From Bolinopsis microptera (taxonomy: Eukaryota > Ctenophora > Tentaculata > Lobata > Bolinopsidae): a stretch of DNA of 64,000 nucleotides. Location of the stretch: positions 62,001-126,000 of the forward strand of contig NC_087081.1 of the NCBI RefSeq assembly GCF_026151205.1, written 5' to 3'. A program made the translations under genes and the position numbers. Position 1 is the first letter of the stretch, and each line of letters starts with the position of its first letter. Positions 36,401 through 45,000 of the stretch are shown one piece after another. The notes below the pieces were generated by a model, which did no database searches, was not told the DNA's origin, and saw nothing but the letters and a program-made list of their open reading frames with translations.

Positions 36401-37664
36401 ATAAGAACGTGAGTTTGGAAATTCTTATCTTCTATTTATGTTATCTTATCTTGTTAGTTGTTCCACTAGCGTATAGAGGAGAGCGGCTGGGGTTATGGTA
36501 GTGCAAACTTTTTAGACTAAAACATGAGAATCTTTTTTCGGCTGGAAGATCGGTTTGAGTAATTGCCCGTACTAACATACATACATACATACACTGCATG
36601 TTTCTTGTGTATTTGAATGTTACTTAGGGTAAATGTGTGATTATTATTAGTGTGAATGTGTGTATTGTTAAATTTTCACACACATTTTCACTAAATGTGT
36701 GATTGATTTCAGGGCTTATACGTGGAAAAGCGTGAGGTGACTTGATATTGAGCTATGATTTAATGTGATGTGTTGGTCCAAAACTGACGTAACGTTTCTT
36801 GGCCAATTATAGCATGTTATCAGCTATCTGGTCTTGTTGACATTGTGTTAATTATGGCCCAACCTGTATTACCTAATCATTTGCTGCTGGCTGTTATTTT
36901 GCTGGTTTTCAATCGTTTACCTTACGAGACATATTTAAATGGTACGAAAGTGGTTTTTCGAAAAAATCACCAAAATTTAGGTCACCGTCAAAACAGACAC
37001 CATCGCGTCGGTCTCATATACCGTCTAGAGGATTAGAAGTTAAGTTGAGGCTGAGTTTCATAGAATCCGGAGGAATTGTTTACAAGATAAAACAGCTGAT
37101 CAGAGAAGATCTTTGTACTTGATTTTATCAAATATTGGGTTTCATTTTTGTAAAATAAGGAGCTGATGAAAAAATCCCCATATTCGCTACAAGAGAAACG
37201 CTCTTCAAACTACATTACCATGATTTAATTTGGGGTAAGAAATTTGGCGGTTTTCGGAAAAAATTCCCATATTTTCGTTCCCAAATTATTTAGGTCACCG
37301 GAATTATGTCGAACATGAATATGTCTCGTAAGGTATCAGAGCTGATCATAAGTAAATTAAAATTAAAATAATAAGCTTTTAATACGCAAGAAGGCCGTTT
37401 GACACTCACTGTACAGATTTGATTTTAGAACTTTAGAAGAACTGGCTTGCTTTGCCTCCGTATCTGTGATAAATTAAATAATTGGAATGAAAAAAAAGAC
37501 AACAATCAATTATTTTAATCGACATAGAATAATAAATCTAACTCTTACTCACTATTCAGGTGTCAGAGATAGTTTTAACAGATGAACCAGTTAACAACAC
37601 ATTACTAAACGACAGTGTAAAACTCTTCAACCAGATGGCGGGAACTAACCTGGAAGTAAAATGA
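27448..37664 (+). CDS. ZC3H13: ZC3H13/Flacc-like subunit of the m6A writer-associated (MACOM) complex
   Basis: Model of eight exons: 27448-27583, 27777-28178, 28447-28621, 33456-33534, 34491-34664, 35917-36046, 36263-36408 and 37560-37664 (stop TGA); all GT-AG, phases consistent, 448 aa. The family bridges the adaptor Nito/RBM15 to Fl(2)d/WTAP in nuclear m6A methylation. Seen: a serine- and Lys/Arg-rich N-terminus; a long charged region (about residues 75-240) with RRDES and RRDDR repeats; the motif YDPISDEEL (271-279), close to the YEPISDDEL of vertebrate ZC3H13; a patch VDFSALDLL; and a helical C-terminus in which ALSSHTDLLLRQKLALLSRD and NNTLLNDSVKLF align with the conserved ZC3H13 tail. 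Unlike vertebrate proteins no N-terminal CCCH finger is visible, as in fly Flacc; an upstream exon could be missed. I chose the ATG at 27448 over the one at 27403 for its better context. Introns hold a LINE and three small transposons. Confidence 0.72.
28770..30170 (+). CDS. LINE ORF1 protein: PHD-type zinc finger, coiled coil, CCHC knuckles
   Basis: 466 aa, the nucleic-acid-binding partner of the retrotransposon. A complete C4HC3 PHD-type finger is visible: C72, C75, C87, C90, H95, C98, C141, C144. A short coiled coil follows (about 165-190, LIDRRVDNLTQSMEDMKGLL), then a probable RRM-like segment (about 285-360) and C-terminal zinc knuckles: CNNCQGFGHYRSEC (about 378-391, C-x2-C-x4-H-x4-C), CGYCSKNHTSEDC, and a third Cys cluster with CINC. 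PHD fingers in ORF1 are known in some CR1-group elements. The last codons before the stop contain the heptamer A_AAA_AAC, a candidate frameshift site into ORF2. The first ATG of the frame is used. Confidence 0.88.
   Translation: MIGEGGFDDEGNRSSISLQDDTPKNDRNVSEDMLSPQRFTPILNSSTSSESTQQRQGNTLQYQFAYIKDGTCNTCNDVQANDTALTCFLCKSSFHAVCRDADKDRINNAVICPRTFFKAYSNRNETKGVNSSRFGTFTFVCNVCKTRSEQNSAVSAESKVDLIDRRVDNLTQSMEDMKGLLMKVVNMKTSPDKTEISSPPSPAPVAPSYRSVLIMSSKTPENQAKDRQEEVDKIIKDNAIHADKRYVNKNGDIVVVCPTTADRENLVKKVSQQLPDMKTHQPPERLPTISVANLADNYSEEDLEDLLLQAHPNIKALKSQGETFSVLKVKPQIKNSSKHQATIRVSNNIRKIIEQQGDRLYISSFSCKVYDQFHVKRCNNCQGFGHYRSECESEKAICGYCSKNHTSEDCPEKKTNSPIPCCINCSKGKYRDERNTHTAFDRTCPAYVAEQQHLRKTINYYSSKNL
30158..30164 (+). 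promoter_or_regulatory. candidate -1 ribosomal frameshift site A_AAA_AAC
   Basis: In the ORF1 frame the codons are TCA-AAA-AAC-TTG-TAA, so the heptamer has exactly the X_XXY_YYZ register of a canonical slippery site. Slipping back one base gives AAA-AAA-CTT-GTA, which is the ORF2 frame, and this stays open into the endonuclease. A small downstream hairpin is possible (TCTCC-GGT-GGAGA, about 30187-30199) but it is weak and about 22 bases away. Function is inferred from sequence only. Confidence 0.55.
30194..33073 (+). CDS. LINE ORF2: apurinic-type endonuclease and reverse transcriptase
   Basis: About 959 aa counted from a GTG codon; the frame is open further upstream, across the ORF1 stop. 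Endonuclease motifs in order: WNVRSL (Asn), TETWL (Glu), YRPG, GDLNIH, DPTH, LDVVI and the final CDHFPV. Reverse-transcriptase blocks: NYRPISNLS, QSGYKSKHSTETLL, LDLSAAFDTVDH (first catalytic Asp), GVPQGSVLGPVLF (about 645) and GYADDHQLY (catalytic Asp pair, about 680). The C-terminus carries the NIQNRACRLVFG / LHWLKVKERI pattern usual in CR1/L2-type ORF2. No RNase H domain. The first in-frame ATG is at 30254, behind the essential endonuclease Asn, so translation from it would give a damaged enzyme; a fusion with ORF1 by frameshifting, or non-AUG initiation, is more likely. Confidence 0.92.
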   Translation: MEILGCCWNVRSLNNKIQPIMESIIDQGISVFFVTETWLTSMKNDVTATIKSYGYNLIHYIRKDSAKCRGGGVGIIYNSSDLNLTPVFDKCGDTFEAVLGKFRDSSGDTVLCACVYRPGSLTDVFFEDLDEFIGNIFMKYKKFLICGDLNIHLDDHKSRNTAKLTEVLASYGLHQYVRDPTHNKGHILDVVISSHQIVNPKSVTVDSHTSEMFPNCDHFPVTFSLTKTVASNLNKKKVITFRNVKEIDKNCFADNLAEELVTVMDPEGLSQAEMPSFESRISLYNSKCLTVLNNHAPLLTKEIKERKSAPWFDGEYKALRSQRRKAETKWKISGSLTDKKHYESIREQCTELSDRKKHEFFKVEFIKHSYSSKSLFRFVDTFLDRDKSIVLPSSESLKDTVENFNVYFQEKIKAIRNNFDHVESDDQTPSYCGEKLAEFSPTTLEELEEIIKASEIKSSSIDPLPANIFKENLEVLLPVLVDIVNASLSSGSIDGAKLAHITPLIKGQGLDSDNLKNYRPISNLSFVGKLIERVVLRRLNEHLENNNLNIPQQSGYKSKHSTETLLVRVVNDLLIASTESKATVVLLLDLSAAFDTVDHCKLLNILRNELGITGTAWKWFSSFLTGRCQTIKVGNEESYEIVIKFGVPQGSVLGPVLFNIYIRSLYSAAHDLNFSIQGYADDHQLYKSFKPNEEPTVLINDVPKCFQEINDWMKKHYLQLNAGKTEILVFGTPLVLQQLSIGGVFVNSETCVRLSPVAKNLGFRLDSQLNFGEQIKQLKTSCFLKLRDLAKMKTFLTTKQMGTLTQAIVISSLDYCNALYYGCSQASITQLQNIQNRACRLVFGLKKRDSVEEKLKSLHWLKVKERIEFKLCLLIFKAVNGVAPAYLCDLVTFVSSSSRRTSSLHLPVGSTRSHPRAFQTVAPKIWNQLPIEIKTCSDVDLFKTLLKTHLFKKSYGMSD
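33555..34289. mobile_element. 735-bp foldback element flanked by TTAA
   Basis: Two ~355-bp arms are almost perfect inverted copies (left arm from GGGGGCCGGGG, through CTTCATCAAAATTCTCTCGA and TTATCGCCGGTCTAAGG; right arm its inverse), with a very short loop near 33915-33935. The element is bordered by TTAA on both sides (33551-33554 and 34290-34293), the target duplication typical of piggyBac and of Kolobok-type transposons. Non-coding. An interrupted copy lies at 13415-13725. In an intron transcript the arms would form a long, nearly perfect double-stranded RNA. Confidence 0.85.
34669..35698. mobile_element. ~1-kb foldback element abutting a splice donor of the ZC3H13-like gene
   Basis: The arm at 34677-35100 is inverted at 35320-35690: TCGTGATATCATGGA against TCCATGATATCACGA, then GTTCCACCAGGATCTGGTAG, a GTCAACGAGGT segment, TTCTCCGTTTCCCGCTCATT and CCAAAGTATCGACAT. 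The loop is about 35110-35320. CTGAGCT occurs at both borders (34670-34676 and 35699-35705) and may be a 7-bp target duplication, but the ends are not symmetric, so this is uncertain. The element begins about 5 bases after the donor GT at 34665. No coding frame. Confidence 0.75.
36920..37333. mobile_element. 414-bp MITE with TA target duplication
   Basis: Inverted ends CCTTACGAGACATATT and AATATGTCTCGTAAGG are each bordered by TA (36918-36919 and 37334-37335). The interior contains inverted pairs such as GGTCACCG / CGGTGACC-like segments and two AAAAAATTCCCATAT-type stretches. No transposase. It fits a non-autonomous Tc1/mariner-type element. It lies in the last intron of the ZC3H13-like gene. 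Confidence 0.75.
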
Positions 37665-38203
37665 GGCAATCCACGTGATGCCCATATAAGGAGCATTTGA
37701 TTTTAACTATTTGATTTGTTGAGTTCCAGAACGTTGACTAATTAATTGATTTTCAATTATCTTATCAGTTACATGATTACATTTTGTGATAAGCCCGGCA
37801 CGAGATATACCGATAATATCGGACATAATGGATGATAATGGTTAGTAACCATTGGTTACGTTACGCTGGAGTAACCTTACGGAAGTGAATTGCAGGATAT
37901 AAATATCGAATCAGTGTGATGATGTAATCATGTAAAGCTAGATGGGTTAGACCTTGTGTACGTGTATTATCTGAACTAAGTTTGTCTCCTTGAGAGCCCC
38001 TTATAGTTAGCTGTTGTTTCGTTTAACCAATTTGTAACTTTTTGAGTTGTTCTTCCGTATTCTTAACTGATTAGACAGAACACACTCCACTTGATTGCAT
38101 GAGTCGTACTGTTTAGACTTAGTTACCCTGACCTATATTTACGACATGGTGTAAATTCACGAAATATAGAACTATAGAAAAATGGGATTTTTCCAACTTG
38201 ATT

Positions 38204-38209
38204 AATAAA
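38204..38209 (+). promoter_or_regulatory. possible polyadenylation signal AATAAA of the ZC3H13-like gene
   Basis: A canonical AATAAA lies 540 bases after the stop codon, in the right orientation, inside an AT-rich stretch. It is one of few candidates before the transposon at 38605. The interval 37665-38596 otherwise shows nothing coding. Confidence 0.3.
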
Positions 38210-38604
38210 TTAATAATCAAATTGGTAAGATCACGCGAGGGTTTGGTCAGATTAAATTAAAGATTAAATTTCACGGGTACTGCAACTAATAAGTGAATAA
38301 GTAAAAGTCACGCATTGACCCGTAAGTGATAGTTGCCATTTGTCCTTTGTCTTGCATTGACACTGTGTGCAATGTGCATGCTTCTCAGTTTGAAAGTAAA
38401 ATGTTTATTCACACGTAATAATCACTAAGTTATTTAACTAAGAACCACTAATGAAAGAGATCCTACCACCTTGGTTAAACGTACACGTGAGGCACGTCCA
38501 TCCGCCTGGTAGTGGCTGACTGTTTTTACAAGATTACATATTATTGTATTTGTGTAAATTGAGCTTCTGCTTTAATTTATTTACTAGGTGTTGTTTCATT
38601 TATT

Positions 38605-41600
38605 GGTTCTTTTGCGATAGTCAAAACGCGACAACTAGCGCTGGATGGCGACAACTAGCGCTATCCAGCGCTAGTTGTCGCCATCCAGCGCTAGTTGTCG
38701 CTATCCAGCGCTGGATAACGCTGGCCAGCGCAAAATATATATGTTCGATAATTGTCGCTATCCAGCGCTAGTTGTCGCCATCCAGCGCTAGTTGTCGCCA
38801 TCCAGCGCTAGTTGTCGCTATCCAGCGCTAGTTGTCGCTGGCTATGCGACACTGTCGCACGTGATAGTTTGCGATGGCCAGCGCAACTGGCCATCGCAGA
38901 AAACAGTTCGATAACTAGCGCTGGATAGCGACAACTAGCGCTGGATAGCGACAACTAGCGCTGGCCAGCGCTGGCCATCGATATCCAGCGCGAAATTTTT
39001 GCGCTATTACTCGTCAGCTAGCGCTGGCCAGCGCTAAGCCAGATGTATTTTCGGACGCTAATTCCGAATCAACCCCCATAGGCCCATGACATAGGGTTAA
39101 AATGCTCTCCTGACGAGATATTGGCGAAAAACTGTACATGTTGATGTATCGATCACGTGATATGACCGTATAAGGAAGTTAGTCTAATTTCTCGTTATTG
39201 TTAGGGTTTCAGCATATGTTTTTGTTAAGGATTGGGTTAGGGTTAGGGTTGGGATCAGATTAGAGGGTTAAGGTTTCGAAAAGTCGTTCAGAACCAGCTA
39301 GAGTCAGAGAATGGGTTAAAGGACCAGTTAACTGAAAAATTTGTAGTATCCAATTTGGCTAAGATTTAAACCAGCTGTGACAAACTGGTAAAGAATCGTA
39401 TCGCCGAAAGAACCAACTCTCTAGCGTACGTGTAACGCGTGTTATTGCAATAATAAGCTGTGGCCGCGTGACGTCATAAAGTCCCTCAGTGCGCGCTTGC
39501 ATAGCGTAATACAATGCACAAATGTTTATCATCGTCAATAAAACACGTGTAACTCACTCAAATTTTAGAGTTATGACTATTTCCCTAGTTCTACAAAATC
39601 CTTATAGTTGTGGCTATCACCCTAACTATATGAATAGCTGATTGGATGTACAGTGCTCACGTCAGGATTTTAAACAGTGACATAAGTTCTTGAACAGTGG
39701 CGGGTGAATGTACAGTTAGAAAGTTTCTGCTATTACAAGTTATGTCATATGTGATAATTTTGGATTGTTTTCATTGCTTCATTACAAACGAAGGGAGACT
39801 GTACCGATTATTTTTCCCCAGTACATGAAACTAATACACAAAATAATGTGCTATGTATTAAATATGATAGCTGATCAGAGTGTAACTCTGTAATATAATA
39901 TTACAGTTGTTCGGAAGAATGCGAGCAGTCGAATGGTTCGCTGTCCTAAAAGACATAGTTCCGAGAGCAATTATATTTTTAGCATAGCGAAATTTCTTAC
40001 TTTAATCCACACGTGCCAGACAGTACAGGAGACAAGAAGTCTGGCTATTTTACGGCCGTTCCCATGGGACCATTAGTAGAAGTAGCTCCTATCAGAACGG
40101 TGCCGTGGGAACCGAAAAATACCCGGTCTACTAAATACTGATTGGAGTGTACAGTGTGCGGAGTGTTTTGAATTTGACTTACCTAGTTATCGTCCTACTT
40201 GTATGATCATAAAATTAAATACCAAGTACTGCAAACGTGTTCAGTCAATCGACCCACTGAACAACTATAGAATTTCCAAGACCCTATTATTCTTTGGCCA
40301 TATATATACGGCACGATCGATTCTTAGATGGCTAAACGACAAACGTTAATCTATACAATTCTTAAACTATGAGATAGCACTTTAATCTAAAGATACACTT
40401 TTTATATTACTCCTGATTTTTACATTTCAATTTTCACGTAAAACATTGTAGCCATAGGTTGATCATGGACACTGACAGCTTAATTTTAGATAATAATGAT
40501 TTATGAGTTTCTCTAAAGTTAACTCTAAACTTGTGTAGTCCAGTCATTTATGGACATTTATGGAATTGAACCTGCAAATTTTCGTATACTCACGAAATTT
40601 TGCAAAGACCTTCCCAAAAGTATGAATAAACGATTTTCGGTTGGAGACATATTGACCACGCCGATATTGACCCAATAACGTAACCGACCCTTTGCTTCTG
40701 AAGGTCGTGGAGACTTCAAAATAGGCTTAAACGAAGCCGCATATGCAAGTTTATATAAGAGTTATTGAGCAACACATGGCCTAAAATCCTTACTTTTCGA
40801 GAAATTCGCCAAAAACCATTTTGGGCGTGGTGCTGAGCCCATTTTCGATAGGATCGTGATAGAGTCTTTAGACAGGGTGCAAAAGAACCGCAATTAGCAT
40901 ATTAATATATAACTTACGAAGAAACAGATGCCTTAAAGTGCTTAATTTTTCAGTTATTGGCGAAAAACTGATTTCCGGTTCCAGAAATCATGCAAAAATA
41001 TGGGTATCTCGTAAATTGGGCTATGAAGGCCCTACAGATTTTTGAATGAGTGCAAATTGTGCAGAATGGACATGTTTATATACAACTTATGAAGCAACAT
41101 GTACCCTAAAACACTTACTTTTCGAGTTATTTGGGGGAGAAACATTGTATTATGTCCATTTTTACCTGTAAAATACAGTCTCACGAGCTGCTCTGTGCGC
41201 GCAAGGGACTTTATGACGTCATCGCCAAAATAATACAAACGCTAATTACACGCGTTAGAGAGCAGTTAGAGATTTAGGAATTTCGACTCGTTGCTCAGTT
41301 TGCTATTTGTCACAATCTGTCAAAATATGAGGATAACTTTTTTTTCAGTTAACTGGTCCTTTAAAAAAGTTACGTGACAGTCGAGTGTAAAGTGATTAAT
41401 CATCATCCGACTAATATCGCAAGTATATGATTTTGATACATTGCGCTGGCTACCGCTGGCTAACGCTGGCTAGCGCTGGCTAGCGCTGGCTAGCGCTGGA
41501 TAGCGACAGCTAGCGCTGGCTAGCGACAACTAGCGCTGGCTAGCGCTGGCCAGCGCTGGCCAGCGCTAGCTGACGAGTAATAGCGCAAAAATTTTGCGCT

Positions 41601-41790
41601 GGATATCGATGGCCAGCGCTGGCCAGCGCTAGTTGTCGCTATCCAGCGCTAGTTGTCGCTATCCAGCGCTAGTTATCGAACTGTTTTCTGCGATGGCCAG
41701 TTGCGCTGTTGTCGCCATCCAGCTAGTTGTCGCCAGCTAGTTGTCGCCATCCAGCGCTAGTTGTCGCGTTTTGACTATCGCAAAAGAACC
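38605..41790. mobile_element. non-autonomous DNA transposon with 8-bp target duplication and AGCGCT palindrome arrays (copy 1)
   Basis: The ends are inverted repeats starting GGTTCTTTTGCGATAGTCAA and continuing into ACGCGACAACTAGCGCTGG. Perfect 8-bp duplications CATTTATT flank them (38597-38604 and 41791-41798). The first ~450 bp and the last ~360 bp are arrays of overlapping AGCGCTGGATAGCGACAACT-type units, dense in the palindromes AGCGCT and TGGCCA. The interior has GGGTTAGGGTTAGGG, TTTTCGGACGCTAATTCCGA and CTCTCCTGACGAGATATTGG, shared with copy 2. No transposase frame. An 8-bp duplication fits hAT, but P, Merlin, MULE and Zisupton also make 8-9 bp and the terminal bases are not hAT-typical. 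A 2-kb TTAA element is nested inside. It lies between the ZC3H13-like and the repeat-protein genes. Confidence 0.88.
39320..41360. mobile_element. 2.0-kb TTAA-flanked element nested in copy 1 of the AGCGCT transposon
   Basis: Copy 2 of the host transposon is uninterrupted at this point, which reveals the insertion. Borders: TTAA (39316-39319 and 41361-41364), then 20-bp inverted ends AGGACCAGTTAACTGAAAAA. Subterminal inverted segments extend the pairing: GACGTCATAAAGTCCCT near 39470 against AGGGACTTTATGACGTC near 41207, and ACGCGTGT near 39435 against ACACGCGT near 41245. The interior has about three degenerate copies (near 40745, 40910, 41080) of a segment around CTTACTTTTCGAG and ATTGGCG. 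No transposase frame. TTAA suggests a piggyBac- or Kolobok-type relative. Confidence 0.85.
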
Positions 41791-42040
41791 CATTTATTTG
41801 TATCCATATCGTATCATAAAAAGTAAAATCCACCGTTTGCAAGTCACGGTTTACAAACTGCGAAACTGTACTAGGCTTGATTATTTTGATGTGCTGCATA
41901 TTTAATCTATTAATAGAGTTTCAGAGTGATATAATGGCGAAATTTCTATTTATTTGGAATTAATACAAACTGGATTTGTCTTTGAAGTTTGAATCACCGA
42001 GTACTCTTAACATTACATTTTATAAGATCGGTGCAATGGA

Positions 42041-45000
42041 ATGGCGGTAGTAAACGAGGGAATATTTACGGAGAAAGAAATTGAAGCTCCAGAAAGATCA
42101 ATTCATAATACACTAAACAACAATGGAATAGACAACAACATGATCGGGTCAGATGATGCCACAGTTGTGTTAGCTAAAACTCCAGGAAGAAGTGAAGTTC
42201 CTTGTGAAGTTCCTTGTGAAGTTCCTTGTGAAGTTCCTTGTGAAGTTTCCAACGAGATTATTAATGCAAAAGCTGCTCCCGAGGACGGGAAAGGAGAATC
42301 TGCTGTTCTGAACGGTGAATCAGATACGAGTGAGTTTATTACAGAAACAGATATAAAGGCACTCGTGGTAAAAGCTGAACCGAGTGTAGAAGTAGCCGAA
42401 TCAAGTTCATCAGTTGCTGAATCACCTGAAGCAGTTACTGAATCACCTGAAGCAGTAGCTGAATCATCTGAGGCAGTTACTGAATCACCTGAAGCAGTAG
42501 CTGAATCACCTGAAGCAGTAGCTGAATCACCTGAGGCAGTAGCTGAATCACCTAAAGCAGTAGCTGAATCACCTGAGGCAGTAGCTGAATCACCTGAAGC
42601 AGTTACTGAATCACCTGAAGCAGTTACTGAATCACCTGAAGCAGTTACTGAATCACCTGAGGCAGTAGCTGAATCACCTGAAGCAGTAGCTGAATCACCT
42701 GAAGCAGTTACTGAATCACCTGAAGCAGTTGCTGAATCACGTGAAGCAGTAGCTGAATCACCTGAGGCAGTAGCTGAATCACCTGAAGCAGTTACTGAAT
42801 CACCTGAAGCAGTAGCTGAATCACCTGAAGCAGTTATCGAATCACCTGAAGCAGTATCTGAATCACCTGAGGCAGTAGCTGAATCACCTGAAGCAGTTAC
42901 TGAATCACGTGAAGCAGTAGCTGAATCGCGTGAAGCAGTAGCTGAATCACCTGAAGCAGTAGCTGAATCACCTGAAGCAGTAGCTGAATCACCTGAGGCA
43001 GTTACTGAATCACCTGGAGCAGTAGCTGAATCACCTGTAGCAGTTACTGAATCACCTGAGGCAGTTACTGAATCACCTGGAGCAGTAGCTGAATCACCTG
43101 TAGCAGTTACTGAATCACTTGAGGCAGTAGCTGAATTATCTGAAGCAGTTACTGAATCACCTGAAGCAGTAGCTGAATCACTTGAGGCAGTAGCTGAAAC
43201 ACCTGAAGCAGTTACTGAATCACCTGAAGCAGTTACTGAATCACCTGAAGCAGTAGCTGAATCACCTGAGGCAGTAGCTGAATCACCTGAGGCAGTAGCT
43301 GAATCATCTGAAGCAGTAGCTGAATTATCTGAAGATAGCATTTGCCTTCCAGATAACACTAATCTAGCACCCGAGATCGTTTCAGATCAGCAAAAACCCG
43401 CTATCAGCCAAGTCCAGAATCTAAACGAGAATTTACTCATCAAAAATGATCTTCTCGGCTCGTTGAATCTGATAGATGCTGCTCCCGCTCCCCTCCTGCC
43501 TGGTACAGACTGGGACCAGGGGAGCAGTGTGGATCTCGGAGAGAGTGATGGAGAAAGTGAAAGTGAAAGTGAACTTAATGACGAAGTGAAATGTTGTCCT
43601 CATGCCCACCAGTTTGTTAACGATCTGTGAGTTTTTAATTTAAATTGGTGCCAATAGTTAGGGTAGTTACTTTTTATATATCGTCGAAGCTTTGTTAATC
43701 GATAAAAATAAGTTTTTACCATACATTTAAAAGTAATTTAATGAGAGATTGTGGATTTAAATGCGATAAAAATGTATACTTCACTATATCATTATATTAT
43801 TATTGTACATGATGTACTTTTTGACTAAAATGTGTACAGAATAACATTTAGCAGCTCTGAAGAAGCTAGCTCAGCAGGAGAAGCACAGGACATCAAAGAG
43901 CTGAGGAAAGAACGGAGACAGAAAAAAAGTAGGAAACGAAAACAAAGACTCAAAAAGTATGCAATTTTGCTTAAGTTGGCCTATTTTAAATTAACGATTT
44001 AAATAATTTTGAGTTGAGTATCATTATGTGTTCCAAATGTTCAATATTTATGTTATAATTTCACTGGGTAGTTATGTAATCACGTGATCATTATTCACCA
44101 GATTTAATCTCTACCATTTCAGATGTTGTTCAGGTTGTGATGGTCAGGAGAGTGTTGAACCTCTGACATCTGAGTTACCCTCACCTATTGGTCTTAGTAC
44201 CGGTAAGTTACCCTCACCTATTGGTCTCAGTACTGGTAACTATTTAGATTTTAGATATCAGTAGATAAACTTGGTTACCACGGGTGACCGAGTTGAGCCA
44301 TAAGTTTTGTAACAGCAGTTAAAGTTGCAGCGGCAACCAATCAAAGCAATATATCACATCACGTGTCAAAACAATCAAGGCTCTACTCTGCTGTAGTAAC
44401 CAGATTAAATTTCGTTATTAACCAAACAATTATGTTCAGTTCGCATTGGTTCAGTTTATATTTAATAGACCTTTTTCCACCACCATATGTTTCAAATTTG
44501 TACGGAAAATCTTGATAAACCCTCAGGAATGCTGCAATGTAACGTCATCAAATCATTTGAAGAGGTTGTTTCCACGCGTTATAACTCCGAGGAGGAGATA
44601 GATGCAGCGATTAACTCGTACAGTACTGTTGGGGGACGGTTAGCCAATCAGAACGAGCAGACTTTCAGTGACGTGGATATAGCGGGATATAAGTCACGTG
44701 AGTTACACGTGATCTCTCTTTTTTATTGACTAACTGAGTGAAGTAACGTTATTTTGGCACTGTTGTTTTGGTTACATTAGTAGGTTTGCTGGCTAAGACA
44801 AGTCAAAGAATAGCTTAAAAAGCTGGCATGTGTAAGCTTGTTGCGGTGATGAAATAATAACAAATGTCATGCAACTAAATATTTGTTAAGAAGTTTGTGT
44901 AGCTGTCAGTTGTTTATTGTTAGGCAAGCATATCATCAAATGTAAGTAAGCTATCGTACAAGATATAATGTTCATGTACATCTAATGTATATATGCAGTA

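Noticed and set aside
42103..43359. 418-codon antisense open frame (SATASGD repeats)
   Set aside because: Mirror of the 21-bp minisatellite; a period divisible by three keeps the antisense frame open. The sense frame has a proper start, splice donor and downstream exons.
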